A DNA stretch of 64,000 nucleotides from Pseudomonas oryzicola (GCF_014269185.2 NZ_JABWRZ020000001.1:3063001-3127000), one strand, 5' to 3'. Positions 8,395 to 17,604 are shown, counted from the stretch's first letter. Program-made: numbers and translations. The notes: generated by a model from the sequence alone, not told the origin.

Positions 8395-9402
8395 GTGCCC
8401 ACGCCACGCCAGTTCAGCAAGAAGACCAGTACCAGCAACATGCTGAGGCTGAAGTCCACCAGCGCCAGTGCCCAGGCCCCTTACCGGGTCGATTTCGTAT
8501 TGCTCGAACACTTCTCGATGGCCAGCTTCACCGTGGCCATGGACGTGCTGGTCACGGCCAACCTGCTGCGTGCCGACAGTTTCCGCTTCACCCCGCTGTC
8601 ACTGGATGGCGACCGTGTGCTCAGCGACCTGGGGCTGGAGCTGGTGGCCACCGAGGTGGCTGCCGAGGCGCTGAAAGAACTGGACCTGCTGATTATCTGC
8701 GGCGGCTTGCGCACACCGCTGAAGTACCCCGAGCTGGACCGCCTGCTGGGTGACTGCGCTGCCCACGGCATGGCCTTGGGCGGCCTGTGGAACGGTGCCT
8801 GGTTCCTTGGCCGCGCCGGGGTGCTGGACGACTATGGCTGCAGTATCCACCCTGAGCAGCGCGCCAGCCTGTGCGAACGCAGCCCGCAAACGCGCATCAC
8901 CCCGGCCAGCTTCACCCTCGATCGCGACCGCCTCAGTGCCGCCAGCCCCAATGGCGCCATGGAGCTGATGCTGGGCCTGGTGCGCCGGCTGTATGGCGAC
9001 GGCCTGGCCGAAGGCGTGGAAGAGATCCTGTCGTTCTCCGGCGCCCGCTACCGCCAGGTTGGCCCGGGGGCGAAGAAATCCATGAGCCTGCACCTGCGCA
9101 CCATCGTCGAACTGATGGAGAACAACCTCGAGGAAACCCTCAGCCTCGACCAGCTGGCCGCCTACAGCGGGCGCTCGCGCCGGCAGATCGACCGTCTGTT
9201 CCAGGCCCAGCTGGGTACCTCGCCGCGGCGTTACTACATGGAGTTGCGCATCACCAAGAGCCGCCGCCTGCTGCAATACTCCGACCTCTCGGTGATGGAG
9301 GTGGCAGTGGCCTGCGGTTTCGTCTCGGTATCGCACTTCAGCAAGTGCTATGCGGCGTACTTCGGCTACCCGCCGTCGCGTGAGCAGCGGCTGGGCGAGT
9401 GA
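8395..9402 (+). CDS. GlxA-type AraC transcriptional regulator
   Basis: 335 aa from GTG 8395 (GGAG six bases upstream); an internal ATG at 8440 has no good site. The N-terminal DJ-1/PfpI-like domain (about 30-215) contains LIICGG and GGLWNGAWFLGRAGVLD. The nucleophilic Cys of true amidotransferases is replaced, as in the ArgR/CdhR/GbdR group that sense amino acids and quaternary amines. The C-terminal AraC domain (about 235-330) has two helix-turn-helix motifs, the second SVMEVAVACGFVSVSHFSKC. Probably an activator of a nitrogen-compound catabolic gene set; the target is not evident here. Convergent with the TetR gene. Confidence 0.85.
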   Translation: MPTPRQFSKKTSTSNMLRLKSTSASAQAPYRVDFVLLEHFSMASFTVAMDVLVTANLLRADSFRFTPLSLDGDRVLSDLGLELVATEVAAEALKELDLLIICGGLRTPLKYPELDRLLGDCAAHGMALGGLWNGAWFLGRAGVLDDYGCSIHPEQRASLCERSPQTRITPASFTLDRDRLSAASPNGAMELMLGLVRRLYGDGLAEGVEEILSFSGARYRQVGPGAKKSMSLHLRTIVELMENNLEETLSLDQLAAYSGRSRRQIDRLFQAQLGTSPRRYYMELRITKSRRLLQYSDLSVMEVAVACGFVSVSHFSKCYAAYFGYPPSREQRLGE

Positions 9403-9433
9403 CCGGGCCCGCTCAGCTATTCACCAATGCCGA

Positions 9434-10105
9434 TCAGGCGCGGATGTACCGCAGCACCGCATCACAGATCATGGCTTTGTGGCGCTGCTTGACCTCGTCA
9501 GCGGACAGGTCGATCTGGAAGATCTCGCCAAAGGTATGGCGGTTCGACACCCGGTAGAAGCAGAACGAGCTCATCAGCATGTGCAGGTCGAGTACCTCGA
9601 TGCCGGCGCGGAACACACCTTCCTCGACACCACGGCGCAGGGTATTGCCCAGGGCCTCGAGCACCAGGCTGCTCATTTCGCGGATCACCGGCGACTGCTT
9701 CACGTACTCGCCGTAGTGAATGTTCTCGGTACAGATGATCCGCACGAAATCGACGTTGCGGTCGTGGTGATCAAAGGTGAACTCCACCAGCCGGCGGATC
9801 GCCTGCTCGGCCGGCAGCGACTCCAGGTCCAGGCTTTGCTCGGTCTTGCGAATATCCCCGTACAACTTGACCAGGCATTCGCAGTACAGCTGTTCCTTGC
9901 TGCCGAAGTAGTAGTAGATCATGCGCTTGGAGGTGGCGGTGCGCTCGGCGATGGCGTCAACCCGGGCACCGGCCAGCCCTTGCTGGACGAACTCGTTGAT
10001 GGCGGCCTGAAGGATGTCCTCACGCGTTTTCTCGGGGTTGTTCTTGCGCGTCTTGCGCCCCCCTTCGATTTCAGGCTGGCCGAGGCTGACTACGGAATCA
10101 CTCAT
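9434..10105 (-). CDS. TetR/AcrR family regulator
   Basis: 223 aa from ATG 10105 (a GTG two codons upstream is an alternative). The N-terminal DNA-binding domain is clear: TREDILQAAINEFVQQGLAG followed by ARVDAIAERTATSKRMIYYYF. The C-terminal ligand domain is of the RutR-like type (TENIHYGEYVKQSPVIREM). It is divergent from the binding-protein/monooxygenase pair, with an A+T-rich gap holding a 12-bp palindrome, so it probably represses that pair and itself. Confidence 0.88.
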   Translation of the reverse strand: MSDSVVSLGQPEIEGGRKTRKNNPEKTREDILQAAINEFVQQGLAGARVDAIAERTATSKRMIYYYFGSKEQLYCECLVKLYGDIRKTEQSLDLESLPAEQAIRRLVEFTFDHHDRNVDFVRIICTENIHYGEYVKQSPVIREMSSLVLEALGNTLRRGVEEGVFRAGIEVLDLHMLMSSFCFYRVSNRHTFGEIFQIDLSADEVKQRHKAMICDAVLRYIRA

Positions 10106-10225
10106 ACCCACTCACAAGCTGCTTATTGGATTGAGCGGATTATCCGTGAGCGCGGCCACGCAGGGAAGCACGCTGTTGATGGAGTGCCCGCTGGCGTGGA
10201 CCGATCGACATAAAACAAAACGATA

Positions 10226-10237
10226 TAGGCATGCCTA
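10226..10237. promoter_or_regulatory. Candidate TetR operator
   Basis: The perfect palindrome TAGGCATGCCTA sits in the A+T-rich divergent region between the TetR gene and the binding-protein gene. Position and symmetry fit a TetR-family operator; binding is inferred only. Confidence 0.5.
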
Positions 10238-10333
10238 AATGATCTAATTAAATGGAATATAAAAATTGAAAGCCAAACGCCACCTCCTTAGTCTGGTTGC
10301 ATCGCTTCCCAACCGATCCAAGGAGCCACGCCC

Positions 10334-11314
10334 ATGCCCGCCCGTGCTTTCTCTCCCTTGCGCCGCCTGTTGCTCGGCGGCTTGCTGGCCAGTGTCGTCA
10401 GCACCCTGTTGCCCTGGTCGCAAGCCCTGGCCGACGACACCAGGACCCTGCGCATCGGCTACCAGAAGTTCAACAGCATCAACATCCTCAAGGGCAGCGG
10501 CGCCCTGGAGAAGGCCCTGGCACCTCAAGGCGTGACCGTCAGCTGGCATGAGTTCGCCGCCGGCCCGCAACTGCTCGAAGCGCTGAGCACCGGCGCCATC
10601 GACCTTGGCCATGCCGCCGACGCCCCCTCGGTGTTCGCCCAGGCCGCAGGCAAGCCGGTGGTGTACCTGGCTGCCGAGCAACCCTACCCACGTGGCATCG
10701 GCCTGGTGGTGCGCGAGCAGGACCACCTGGCCAGCGTCCAGGACCTCAAGGGCAAGCGCGTCGCCACAGGTCGCGGCTGGAATGCCCAGTACCTGCTCGC
10801 GGTTGCCCTGGAGCAGGCCGGCCTCAGCTACCGTGACATCACCCCAGCCTACGTCAACAACGCCGCCGATGCCGTGGCCGCCCTGCAATCAGGCAGCGTC
10901 CAGGCCGTGACCCTGTGGGACCCGTTCCTGGCTGCGGCAGAAAGCCAGCCAGGCCTGAAAAACCTGCGCGATGGCAGCGGCCTGTCCAACAACCGCACCT
11001 TCTACCTGTCCACCGCCAGCTTCGCCGACCAGCACCGCGACCTGCTGAAAACCTTCTTCAGCGAACTGGGCAAGGTCAGCCAGTGGGCCAATGCCAAGCC
11101 TGGCGAAGTCGCCGCGCTGCTGGCCCCCCAACTGGGGATCAGCGCCAGCGTTCTGCAAGTGGCCAGCGAACGCCGCAACTACAACGCCGTGGCGATCACC
11201 CCGCAGATCGTTGCCGAGCAGCAGAAGCTGGCCGATACCTTCCAGGGCCTGGGCCTGATTCCGCGCAAGCTGCAGGTGGCCGACGCGGTCTACCCGGCTT
11301 CCGTGTTGCCTTGA
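10334..11314 (+). CDS. Sulfonate-type ABC transporter substrate-binding protein
   Basis: 326 aa with a signal peptide (twin-Arg-like RR but ending ALADD near residue 34). It follows the SsuA/TauA pattern: LRIGYQKFNSINILKG, ALSTGAIDLGHAADAPSVFAQAAG, LKGKRVATGRGWNAQYLLA and AVTLWDPFLAAAE. It should bind an alkanesulfonate or related organosulfur ligand in the periplasm. No permease or ATPase gene lies in the window, so it must share components encoded elsewhere or has lost them. It is 14 bp upstream of the FMN monooxygenase, in the same operon, and divergent from a TetR gene. Confidence 0.85.
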   Translation: MPARAFSPLRRLLLGGLLASVVSTLLPWSQALADDTRTLRIGYQKFNSINILKGSGALEKALAPQGVTVSWHEFAAGPQLLEALSTGAIDLGHAADAPSVFAQAAGKPVVYLAAEQPYPRGIGLVVREQDHLASVQDLKGKRVATGRGWNAQYLLAVALEQAGLSYRDITPAYVNNAADAVAALQSGSVQAVTLWDPFLAAAESQPGLKNLRDGSGLSNNRTFYLSTASFADQHRDLLKTFFSELGKVSQWANAKPGEVAALLAPQLGISASVLQVASERRNYNAVAITPQIVAEQQKLADTFQGLGLIPRKLQVADAVYPASVLP

Positions 11315-11328
11315 ACGGAGCCTCCAGC

Positions 11329-12690
11329 ATGCCCCGCCCGATCCGCTTCAACGCCTTCAGCATGAACGCCGCCAGCCACCAGTCGCCCGGCCTGTGGCGT
11401 CACCCGCGCAACACCAGTGTGGCCTTCAACCGCCTGGACTACTGGACCGACCTGGCCCGCCTGCTCGAACGCGGCCTGTTCGACGCCCTGTTCATTGCCG
11501 ATGTGCTGGGCATCTACGACGTATACCAGGGCGGCCCCGAAGCCGCCCTGCGCGGCGGCGTGCAGGTACCGGTCAACGACCCGCTGCTGCTGGTGCCGGC
11601 CATGGCCGGGGTTACCGAACACCTGGGTTTTGGCGTTACCTTTTCGCTCACCTACGAACACCCCTACCCGTTCGCCCGGCGCATGTCCACGCTCGATCAC
11701 CTGAGCAATGGCCGGGTCGGCTGGAACATCGTCACCGGCTACCTCGACAGCGCCGCGAGGAACCTGGGCCTGGCGCAGCAACTGGGCCACGACCAGCGCT
11801 ACGACCTGGCGGAGGAATACCTGCAGGTGCTGTACAAACTGTGGGAAAAGAGCTGGGACGAAGACGCCGTGCTGCTGGAGCGTGACAGCGGGCGGTATAT
11901 CGAGCCATCCCGGGTACGCCCTATCAACCATGCCGGCGAGCATTTCCAGGTGCCCGGCATGCACCTGTGCCAGCCGTCTCCCCAACGCACGCCGGTGCTG
12001 TTCCAGGCCGGCGCCTCGACACGCGGCCAGCAGTTCGCGGCACGGCACGCCGAATGCGTGTTCATCAGCGGGCCGACACCCACCGTGCTGCGCCGCTACG
12101 TCGACGGCATCCGCCAGGCCCGCGAGGCCGCCGGGCGTGACCGTGACGCAGTACTTATCTACGCCCAGGCCTTGGTGATTGTCGCGCCCACCCGGGAACA
12201 AGCCGAAGCACGCTTCGCCGAATACCGCCGTTATGTGGACCTGGACGCCGCCCTGGCGCTGCTGTCGGGCTGGACCGGCATCGACTTCGCCGGCCTCGAT
12301 CCCGATGCGCCGATCGAATACGTCGAGAACGATGCCGGCCGCGCAGCCCTGGCCGCCTTTACTGCCGCCGACCCGAACCGTCGCTGGAGCGTGCGCGAGG
12401 CGGCCGGGTTCATCGGCCTGGGTGGCCGTGGTCCGGTGCTGGTCGGCGCTGCTGGAGAGGTCGCCGACCAGCTGGAAGACTGGCTGGAGCAGACCGGTAT
12501 CGACGGATTCAACCTGACCTATGCCGTGCAACCGGACGACCTCGCCCAGGTAGTCGAATTGCTGGTGCCCGAGTTGCAGCGCCGTGGCCGTTACCCGCTG
12601 AGCTACGCCGAGGGCAGCTTGCGTCACAAGCTGTTCGGCCAGGGTGCCCATTTGCCGACAGCACACCCAGGCCGTCAGGTCTGCATTTAG
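11329..12690 (+). CDS. LLM-class FMN-dependent monooxygenase (NtaA/SnaA/DszA family)
   Basis: 453 aa, the usual size of the family; ATG 11329 follows GGAG by eight bases. Typical features: RFNAFSMNAASHQSPGLWRHP at the start, GLFDALFIADVLGIYD, TFSLTYEHPYPFARRMSTLDHLSNGRVGWNIVTG, and FQAGASTRGQQFAARHAE. These enzymes use FMNH2 from a separate reductase to oxygenate organosulfur or amine compounds (dibenzothiophene sulfone, nitrilotriacetate, pristinamycin). The partner binding protein of sulfonate type suggests an organosulfur substrate; no flavin reductase is encoded nearby. Confidence 0.87.
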   Translation: MPRPIRFNAFSMNAASHQSPGLWRHPRNTSVAFNRLDYWTDLARLLERGLFDALFIADVLGIYDVYQGGPEAALRGGVQVPVNDPLLLVPAMAGVTEHLGFGVTFSLTYEHPYPFARRMSTLDHLSNGRVGWNIVTGYLDSAARNLGLAQQLGHDQRYDLAEEYLQVLYKLWEKSWDEDAVLLERDSGRYIEPSRVRPINHAGEHFQVPGMHLCQPSPQRTPVLFQAGASTRGQQFAARHAECVFISGPTPTVLRRYVDGIRQAREAAGRDRDAVLIYAQALVIVAPTREQAEARFAEYRRYVDLDAALALLSGWTGIDFAGLDPDAPIEYVENDAGRAALAAFTAADPNRRWSVREAAGFIGLGGRGPVLVGAAGEVADQLEDWLEQTGIDGFNLTYAVQPDDLAQVVELLVPELQRRGRYPLSYAEGSLRHKLFGQGAHLPTAHPGRQVCI

Positions 12691-12769
12691 CTGGCAAATA
12701 CCGGGTATTCCAACATTTAATTTGTGGATGGCACGCACTCGCCCCTATTCTGTCGCCACATCCCCTGCG

Positions 12770-12787
12770 CCGCACCGGCCGGTGCGG
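12770..12787. promoter_or_regulatory. 18-bp perfect palindrome before allE
   Basis: CCGCACCGGCCGGTGCGG is an exact palindrome about 40 bases before the allE ATG. It could be a regulator site, or a hairpin ending the monooxygenase transcript (no T run follows). Confidence 0.4.
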
Positions 12788-12826
12788 TTCACGGCATGGG
12801 GAGAGAACAACAAGTCGAGATCGTCC

Positions 12827-13663
12827 ATGTCGAACCATTCCTACTTCGCCCCCCACGGTGGGCACCCGGCTCAGACCGAGCTGCTGACTGACCGTGCCAT
12901 GTTCACCGAAGCCTATGCCGTCATCCCCAAGGGCGTGATGCGTGACATCGTCACCAGCCACCTGCCGTTCTGGGACAAGATGCGCATGTGGGTCATCGCC
13001 CGCCCGCTGACCGGCTTTGCCGAGACCTTCTCGCAGTACATCGTCGAAGTCGCCCCGGAAGGCGGCAGCGAGCGCCCTGAGCTGGACCCGAACGCCGAAG
13101 CCGTGGTGTTCATCGTCGAAGGCGAACTGGACATCACCGTCGAAGGCAAGCACCACACCCTGGTACCGGGCGGCTACGCCTTCCTGGCACCTGGCGCCGA
13201 ATGGAGCCTGCGCAACAACAGCAAGGCCAACGTCACCTTCCACTGGCTGCGCAAGCATTACCAGAAAGTCGAAGGTCTGGACGTTCCGGAATCCTTCGTG
13301 ACCCACCGCGACAACGCCACCGTCATCGAAATGCCAGGCACCGAAGGCCGCTGGGTCACCACCCGCTTCGTCGACATGGCCGACATGCGTCATGACATGC
13401 ATGTGAACATCGTCACCTTCCAGCCGGGCGGTGTGATTCCGTTTGCTGAAACCCACGTGATGGAGCATGGCCTGTACGTGCTCGAAGGCAAGGCGGTGTA
13501 CCGCCTGAACCAGGACTGGGTCGAAGTGGAAGCCGGCGACTTCATGTGGCTGCGCGCCTTCTGCCCGCAAGCCTGTTACGCCGGTGGCCCAGGCAAGTTC
13601 AGCTACCTGCTGTACAAGGACGTGAACCGCCACGTGCACCTGACCTTGAACCCCAAGCGCTGA
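12827..13663 (+). CDS. allE: (S)-ureidoglycine aminohydrolase
   Basis: 278 aa bicupin. The two cupin halves span about 60-140 (EAVVFIVEGELDITVEGKHH...GGYAFLAPG) and 190-265 (VNIVTFQPGGVIPFAETHVMEHGLYVLEGKAVYRLN, DFMWLRAFCPQACYAGG). The C-terminal half holds the Mn-ligand pattern seen in E. coli AllE (E-x-H...E-H). The enzyme removes ammonia from (S)-ureidoglycine to give (S)-ureidoglycolate in allantoin breakdown. No other ureide gene is in the window. A hairpin terminator follows. The start at 12827 is the first ATG matching the conserved N-terminus; its ribosome site is weak. Confidence 0.88.
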   Translation: MSNHSYFAPHGGHPAQTELLTDRAMFTEAYAVIPKGVMRDIVTSHLPFWDKMRMWVIARPLTGFAETFSQYIVEVAPEGGSERPELDPNAEAVVFIVEGELDITVEGKHHTLVPGGYAFLAPGAEWSLRNNSKANVTFHWLRKHYQKVEGLDVPESFVTHRDNATVIEMPGTEGRWVTTRFVDMADMRHDMHVNIVTFQPGGVIPFAETHVMEHGLYVLEGKAVYRLNQDWVEVEAGDFMWLRAFCPQACYAGGPGKFSYLLYKDVNRHVHLTLNPKR

Positions 13664-13682
13664 GCCCAGGCTGATGCACACG

Positions 13683-13710
13683 AGCCCGCCAATCTGGCGG
13701 GCTTTCTTTT
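13683..13710 (+). terminator. Rho-independent terminator after allE
   Basis: An 8-bp perfect stem (AGCCCGCC / GGCGGGCT) with a 5-nt loop is followed by TTCTTTT. It ends the allE transcript. Confidence 0.88.
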
Positions 13711-13751
13711 GACCGCGCATACTGGAACCTCGTCCCCGCGCGGTACTTGTC

Positions 13752-14351
13752 ATGAACCGCTGCCTGCTGCTCGCCGCCCTGCTGCTGTGGTCCCGCGCCC
13801 CGGCCGCCGATGACTGGAACCTGGCCTATGATCGCGAAGGCATTCGCGTGTACCTGAGTGGTGTCGCCGGTTCGCCGTACCAGCAATTTCGCGGTGTCAG
13901 CACCATGAAAGCCAGCCTGCGCACGCTCACCGACCTGCAGGAGAACCTGCGGGTCGCCTGCAAATGGCTGTATGCCTGTGCCCAGATGCGCCTGCTGGAG
14001 GTAAACGGTGCCGATACCTGGGTCTACCTGACCACCGACCTGCCGTGGCCAACGATGCCGCGCGACATCGTGCTGAAGGTAACCACCGAGAGGCTTGACG
14101 ACGGTACCCTGGTGCGGCATCTCAGCGCCGAGCCGGGCCGTTTGCCAGAGGAGCCCGGGTTGGTCCGCGTGCAGCATTTGGCGGGCGAATGGATCATGAA
14201 GCCGCTCGGCAAACGGGAAACCGAGGTGATCTACCAGTTGCAAGCCGACCCGGCAGGGGATGTGCCGGGTTGGCTGGCTAATCGGTTCGTGGTGGATGCG
14301 CCGGTGGTCACCCTCAGAACCCTGAGGGCGGTAGCCGAGCGTCAACCTTGA
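13752..14351 (+). CDS. START-domain (SRPBCC) protein
   Basis: 199 aa with a signal peptide (MNRCLLLAALLLWSRAPAA) and a START/SRPBCC lipid-binding-type fold: DDWNLAYDREGIRVYLSGV, YLTTDLPWPTMPRDIVLKV, and near the end RFVVDAPVVTLRTLRAVAE. Such secreted START proteins are common in Pseudomonas and have no assigned function; a role in handling a hydrophobic envelope ligand is a guess. It starts 42 bp after the allE terminator and so has its own promoter. Confidence 0.78.
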   Translation: MNRCLLLAALLLWSRAPAADDWNLAYDREGIRVYLSGVAGSPYQQFRGVSTMKASLRTLTDLQENLRVACKWLYACAQMRLLEVNGADTWVYLTTDLPWPTMPRDIVLKVTTERLDDGTLVRHLSAEPGRLPEEPGLVRVQHLAGEWIMKPLGKRETEVIYQLQADPAGDVPGWLANRFVVDAPVVTLRTLRAVAERQP

Positions 14352-14422
14352 GGCGTTCTGCGCGGAAGGCAAGCGCCCCGGCGAATGCCTGGCGGACGGC
14401 CGTCCGCCAGGGCGCCTGGGCC

Positions 14423-14659
14423 TCAGTCAAACTCGTAGGACGGGTTGCAATGGCCAGCTCCAGTCGGGTAAGTGCCGTCAGGGCAGGATGTGCTTGGCAC
14501 GCCAACGCTGCGGATGGTCCGGCGACGGGCTTCAGGCTGCTCGGTAGACGCTGCAGTCGTTTCGCTGACAGCAGTATCCGCATCCTCAGGCTCGTTGCCA
14601 TGGGCTACCTGAACCAGGCCTGCGGCGGCCAGCAGGGTTATGATTGCAATCTTTTTCAT
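14423..14659 (-). CDS. Small secreted protein
   Basis: 78 aa with GGAG six bases before the ATG. Signal peptide MKKIAIITLLAAAGLVQVAHG; the mature part is about 56 residues, acidic at first, then RRRTIRSVG and a Cys pair (SCPDGTYPTGAGHC) that could form one disulfide. No known family. Convergent with the START-domain gene. Confidence 0.6.
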   Translation of the reverse strand: MKKIAIITLLAAAGLVQVAHGNEPEDADTAVSETTAASTEQPEARRRTIRSVGVPSTSCPDGTYPTGAGHCNPSYEFD

Positions 14660-14861
14660 AGGGTCTCCGGAATGAGATCAAAGGGGGTTGCGCAGCAGAT
14701 CCTATGTTTCGCCCAGCCTGGATGGCTTTAGCCAGATTCCCCGCGAATCAATCAGAAACCCGCTCCTACCTTGTGGGAACGATCGAGGCAGCAGCCATCG
14801 TTCCAAGGGAAAGACACCGCATTCGACACGTCACCGAACCCCGCTACCGCAGCTGCAGCGC

Positions 14862-15743
14862 TCAGATGCCGCCACCCGCCAACAATTGCGTCATCACCTC
14901 GGCCAGGGCCTTGACCATGACATCCGCCGTCGGCCGGTGGACGATGACGATTTCGTAGCTGTCGACCTCCGGCAGTCCCTGGCCTGCCCCCAGCACTCGG
15001 TGCTCGCCGGTCGCCGCCCGCGGTGGCAGCAAGCTGATGCCCATGCCGTCGGCCACTGCGGCCTGGATACCACTGAGGCTGGAGCTGGTGAAGCTGATGC
15101 GCCAGCGCCGGCCGATGCCCTCGATGGCGTTGATCATATCGTCGCGGTACAGGCCCCGGGGCGGGAAGGTCACCAGCGGGATCGGGTCCAGCTCGAAGGC
15201 CGGCGTGCGCGCGCTGTCGATCCATTGCAGGCGCTCCGGCCAGCAAGCCACGCCCTCGCGGGCGTTGCGCCGCTGCTTGAGCAGCACCAGGTCGAGCTCC
15301 CCGTTGTCGTAGGCCTGGCTGAGGTCGCGGCACAGGCCGCTGGTCACCTCCAGCTTTACCTGCGGGTTGCGCCTGCTGAATGCCGACAGCGCGTTGGTGG
15401 TACGCCCGCCGACGAAGTCCTCGGGCACCCCCAGGCGCACGGTCACTCCCACCATCGCCCCGGCCAGGGCTTCGAGCATCTGGTCGTTCAGGGCCAGCAT
15501 GTGCCGGGCATAGCCGAGCAAGGTCTGCCCGGCGTCGGTCGGCAACACATCACGATTGCCTCGCACCAACAGGCGATGGCCAACCATGTCTTCGAGGCGC
15601 CGCACTTTCTGGCTGATGGTCGATTGGGTCGAGTGCAGGCGGGCCGCAGCCGTGGTGAAACTGCCACAATCGGCCACCACCACGATTGCACGCAGCAGGT
15701 CGAGGTCGAACAGGGCCCTATTCGATTTCACGCCAGTAGACAT
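14862..15743 (-). CDS. LysR-family transcriptional regulator
   Basis: 293 aa from ATG 15743. The upstream extension of the frame overlaps the ggt gene and lacks LysR similarity. The winged helix is at 10-70 (LLRAIVVVADCGSFTTAAA, STQSTISQKVRRLED). The effector domain follows with the usual GISLLPPRAA motif. It lies 70 bp downstream of ggt on the same strand, so it may be co-transcribed with it. Ligand and targets unknown. Confidence 0.85.
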   Translation of the reverse strand: MSTGVKSNRALFDLDLLRAIVVVADCGSFTTAAARLHSTQSTISQKVRRLEDMVGHRLLVRGNRDVLPTDAGQTLLGYARHMLALNDQMLEALAGAMVGVTVRLGVPEDFVGGRTTNALSAFSRRNPQVKLEVTSGLCRDLSQAYDNGELDLVLLKQRRNAREGVACWPERLQWIDSARTPAFELDPIPLVTFPPRGLYRDDMINAIEGIGRRWRISFTSSSLSGIQAAVADGMGISLLPPRAATGEHRVLGAGQGLPEVDSYEIVIVHRPTADVMVKALAEVMTQLLAGGGI

Positions 15744-15813
15744 CCCGGTATTCAACTTCTGAATGGCAAGGCTGTTTTCTATCACGCCCCTCCCTATGCC
15801 GCAACGCGCACCG

Positions 15814-17604
15814 CTAGTCACCCAGTGCCACGCCCTCACGCCGTGGATCGGCACCGCCCGACCAGCCCTCGCCGCTGCGCTGGATGATCTGCATGCCACT
15901 GGTCATGGTCATCGGCGTTACCGCATGGCCCCAGGTTGCCAACTGGCGGATCAGCGCCGGGCTGGCCAGCCCCGCCTCCACTTCGGTGTCGGCATTGCGG
16001 CTGCCGAAGTTGGGCAGGCCAGCGGCCTGCTGCGGATCAAGCTGCCAATCCAGCAGGCCGATCAGCGCCTTGTTGACGTAACCGATGATCTGCGAGCCGC
16101 CGGGCGAGCCGAGGCTGGCCACCAGTTCGCCGGAGGCTTGCGAGAACACCAGGGTCGGCGCCATGGACGACAGCGGCCGCTTGCCCGGCTGTACCCGATT
16201 GGCCACCGGCTTGCCCTGCTCCTGCGGGATGAACGAGAAGTCGGTCAGGTGGTTGTTGAGCAGAAAGCCCTTGACCATCAGGTGTGCACCGAACGCTGCT
16301 TCCACCGAAGTGGTCATGGCCAGGGCCTGGCCGTGGTCATCCACTGCGCTGAGGTGCGAAGTGGCAATGCGCAGTGGCGAGCGGTCGGGGGCCATGGCCA
16401 GGTCGGCGCCCTGCGGCTGGCCAGGGCGGGCGCGCTTCATACTGTATTCGCCGACTTGAGCGGCGCGGGCGGCCAGGTAGGCGGGGTCGGTCAACGCCTT
16501 GACCGGGACCGGCACATAATCGCTGTCGGCCAGGTATTGGGCACGGTCGGCATAGGCCAGGCGCTCGGCCTCGGCAACCAGGTGCACGGCCAGCGGCGGA
16601 GCTTCCAGCCCGGCAGCGGACGCCGTGCGCAACGGCCGCAGGGCGGCAAGGTCGCGTGACGGCGAAGCCCGCTGCAGCGCCTCGAGAATGCCCAGGGTCT
16701 GCAACACCGCTACCCCACCCGACGAAGGCGGCGGCATACCGCAGATGCGCCAGGCCTTGTAGGGGCCGCATACCGGCTCGCGCACCTTGGCCTGGTACTG
16801 CTGCAGGTCCTGCAACGCCAGGTAGCCGCGATTGGCATGACTGCGCACCCTGGCCACGATGGCTTCGGCAATTGCACCGGTATAGAACGCCTCGGGCCCC
16901 TGCGTGGCAATCTGCTCGAAGGTTTGCGCCAGCTCGGGATTGCGCAAGGTCGTGCCGACCGCCAGCGGTTTGCCGTGCTCATCCAGGAAGTAGTGGGCCA
17001 TGGCTGGTGCCCGGGCAATGAACGGGTCGCTCGCCACCAGGGCATGAAGGCGTTCGGAAACCGGGAAACCGTTGCGCGCCAACGTGATCGCCGGCGTGAA
17101 CAACTCACGCCAGGGCAGCTTGCCATGTTGCTCATGGGCCAATTGCAGCGCCCGCAAGACCCCGGGCACCCCCACCGAACGCCCACCGATCTGCGCGGCC
17201 CTGAATGGCATGGGTGAGCCGTCGGCTTGCAGGAAGAGATTTTCCGATACCGCCGCCGGGGCTGCCTCGCGGCCATCGTAGGCCTGCACACGCTGGCCGT
17301 CCCAGTAAAGGATGAACGCCCCGCCACCAATGCCACTGGATTGCGGCTCGACCAGGGTCAGCACCATCTGCATGGCGATGGCCGCGTCGATGGCGCTGCC
17401 ACCGGCACGCAGCATCGCCCGCCCCGCCTCGCTGGCCAGCGGGTTGGCGGCTGCAACCATGTGGCGGCTGACGTGCACCGGTTGCAGGCCTGAGCGGTAG
17501 CCGGAGGCCAGTTCCGGGGGGGCTGGCAGCACCGGGTCGGCACACGCCCAACCACTGGCAGCCAGCAGGCACAGGGCGCCCGTCAGGGGCGTGAAGAATG
17601 TCAT
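15814..17604 (-). CDS. ggt: Gamma-glutamyltranspeptidase
   Basis: 596 aa with a signal peptide (cleavage near ACA, residue 22); AGGAAG precedes the ATG by eight bases. Ntn-hydrolase precursor: the large subunit contains SGIGGGAFILYWDG and PPPSSGGVAVLQTLG. The autoprocessing Thr is T415 in ATSHLSAVDDHGQALAMTTS, after which the small subunit runs to the end (SSMAPTLVF, GSPGGSQII). In the periplasm it hydrolyses or transfers the gamma-glutamyl group of glutathione and related compounds. All key motifs are intact. pobA lies 107 bp upstream on the same strand. Confidence 0.93.
   Translation of the reverse strand: MTFFTPLTGALCLLAASGWACADPVLPAPPELASGYRSGLQPVHVSRHMVAAANPLASEAGRAMLRAGGSAIDAAIAMQMVLTLVEPQSSGIGGGAFILYWDGQRVQAYDGREAAPAAVSENLFLQADGSPMPFRAAQIGGRSVGVPGVLRALQLAHEQHGKLPWRELFTPAITLARNGFPVSERLHALVASDPFIARAPAMAHYFLDEHGKPLAVGTTLRNPELAQTFEQIATQGPEAFYTGAIAEAIVARVRSHANRGYLALQDLQQYQAKVREPVCGPYKAWRICGMPPPSSGGVAVLQTLGILEALQRASPSRDLAALRPLRTASAAGLEAPPLAVHLVAEAERLAYADRAQYLADSDYVPVPVKALTDPAYLAARAAQVGEYSMKRARPGQPQGADLAMAPDRSPLRIATSHLSAVDDHGQALAMTTSVEAAFGAHLMVKGFLLNNHLTDFSFIPQEQGKPVANRVQPGKRPLSSMAPTLVFSQASGELVASLGSPGGSQIIGYVNKALIGLLDWQLDPQQAAGLPNFGSRNADTEVEAGLASPALIRQLATWGHAVTPMTMTSGMQIIQRSGEGWSGGADPRREGVALGD

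Noticed and set aside
12729..12746. Sigma-54-like sequence TGGCACGCACTCGCCC before allE
   Set aside because: The spacing between GG and GC is nine, not ten bases, which inactivates RpoN promoters; also no enhancer-like site was seen.
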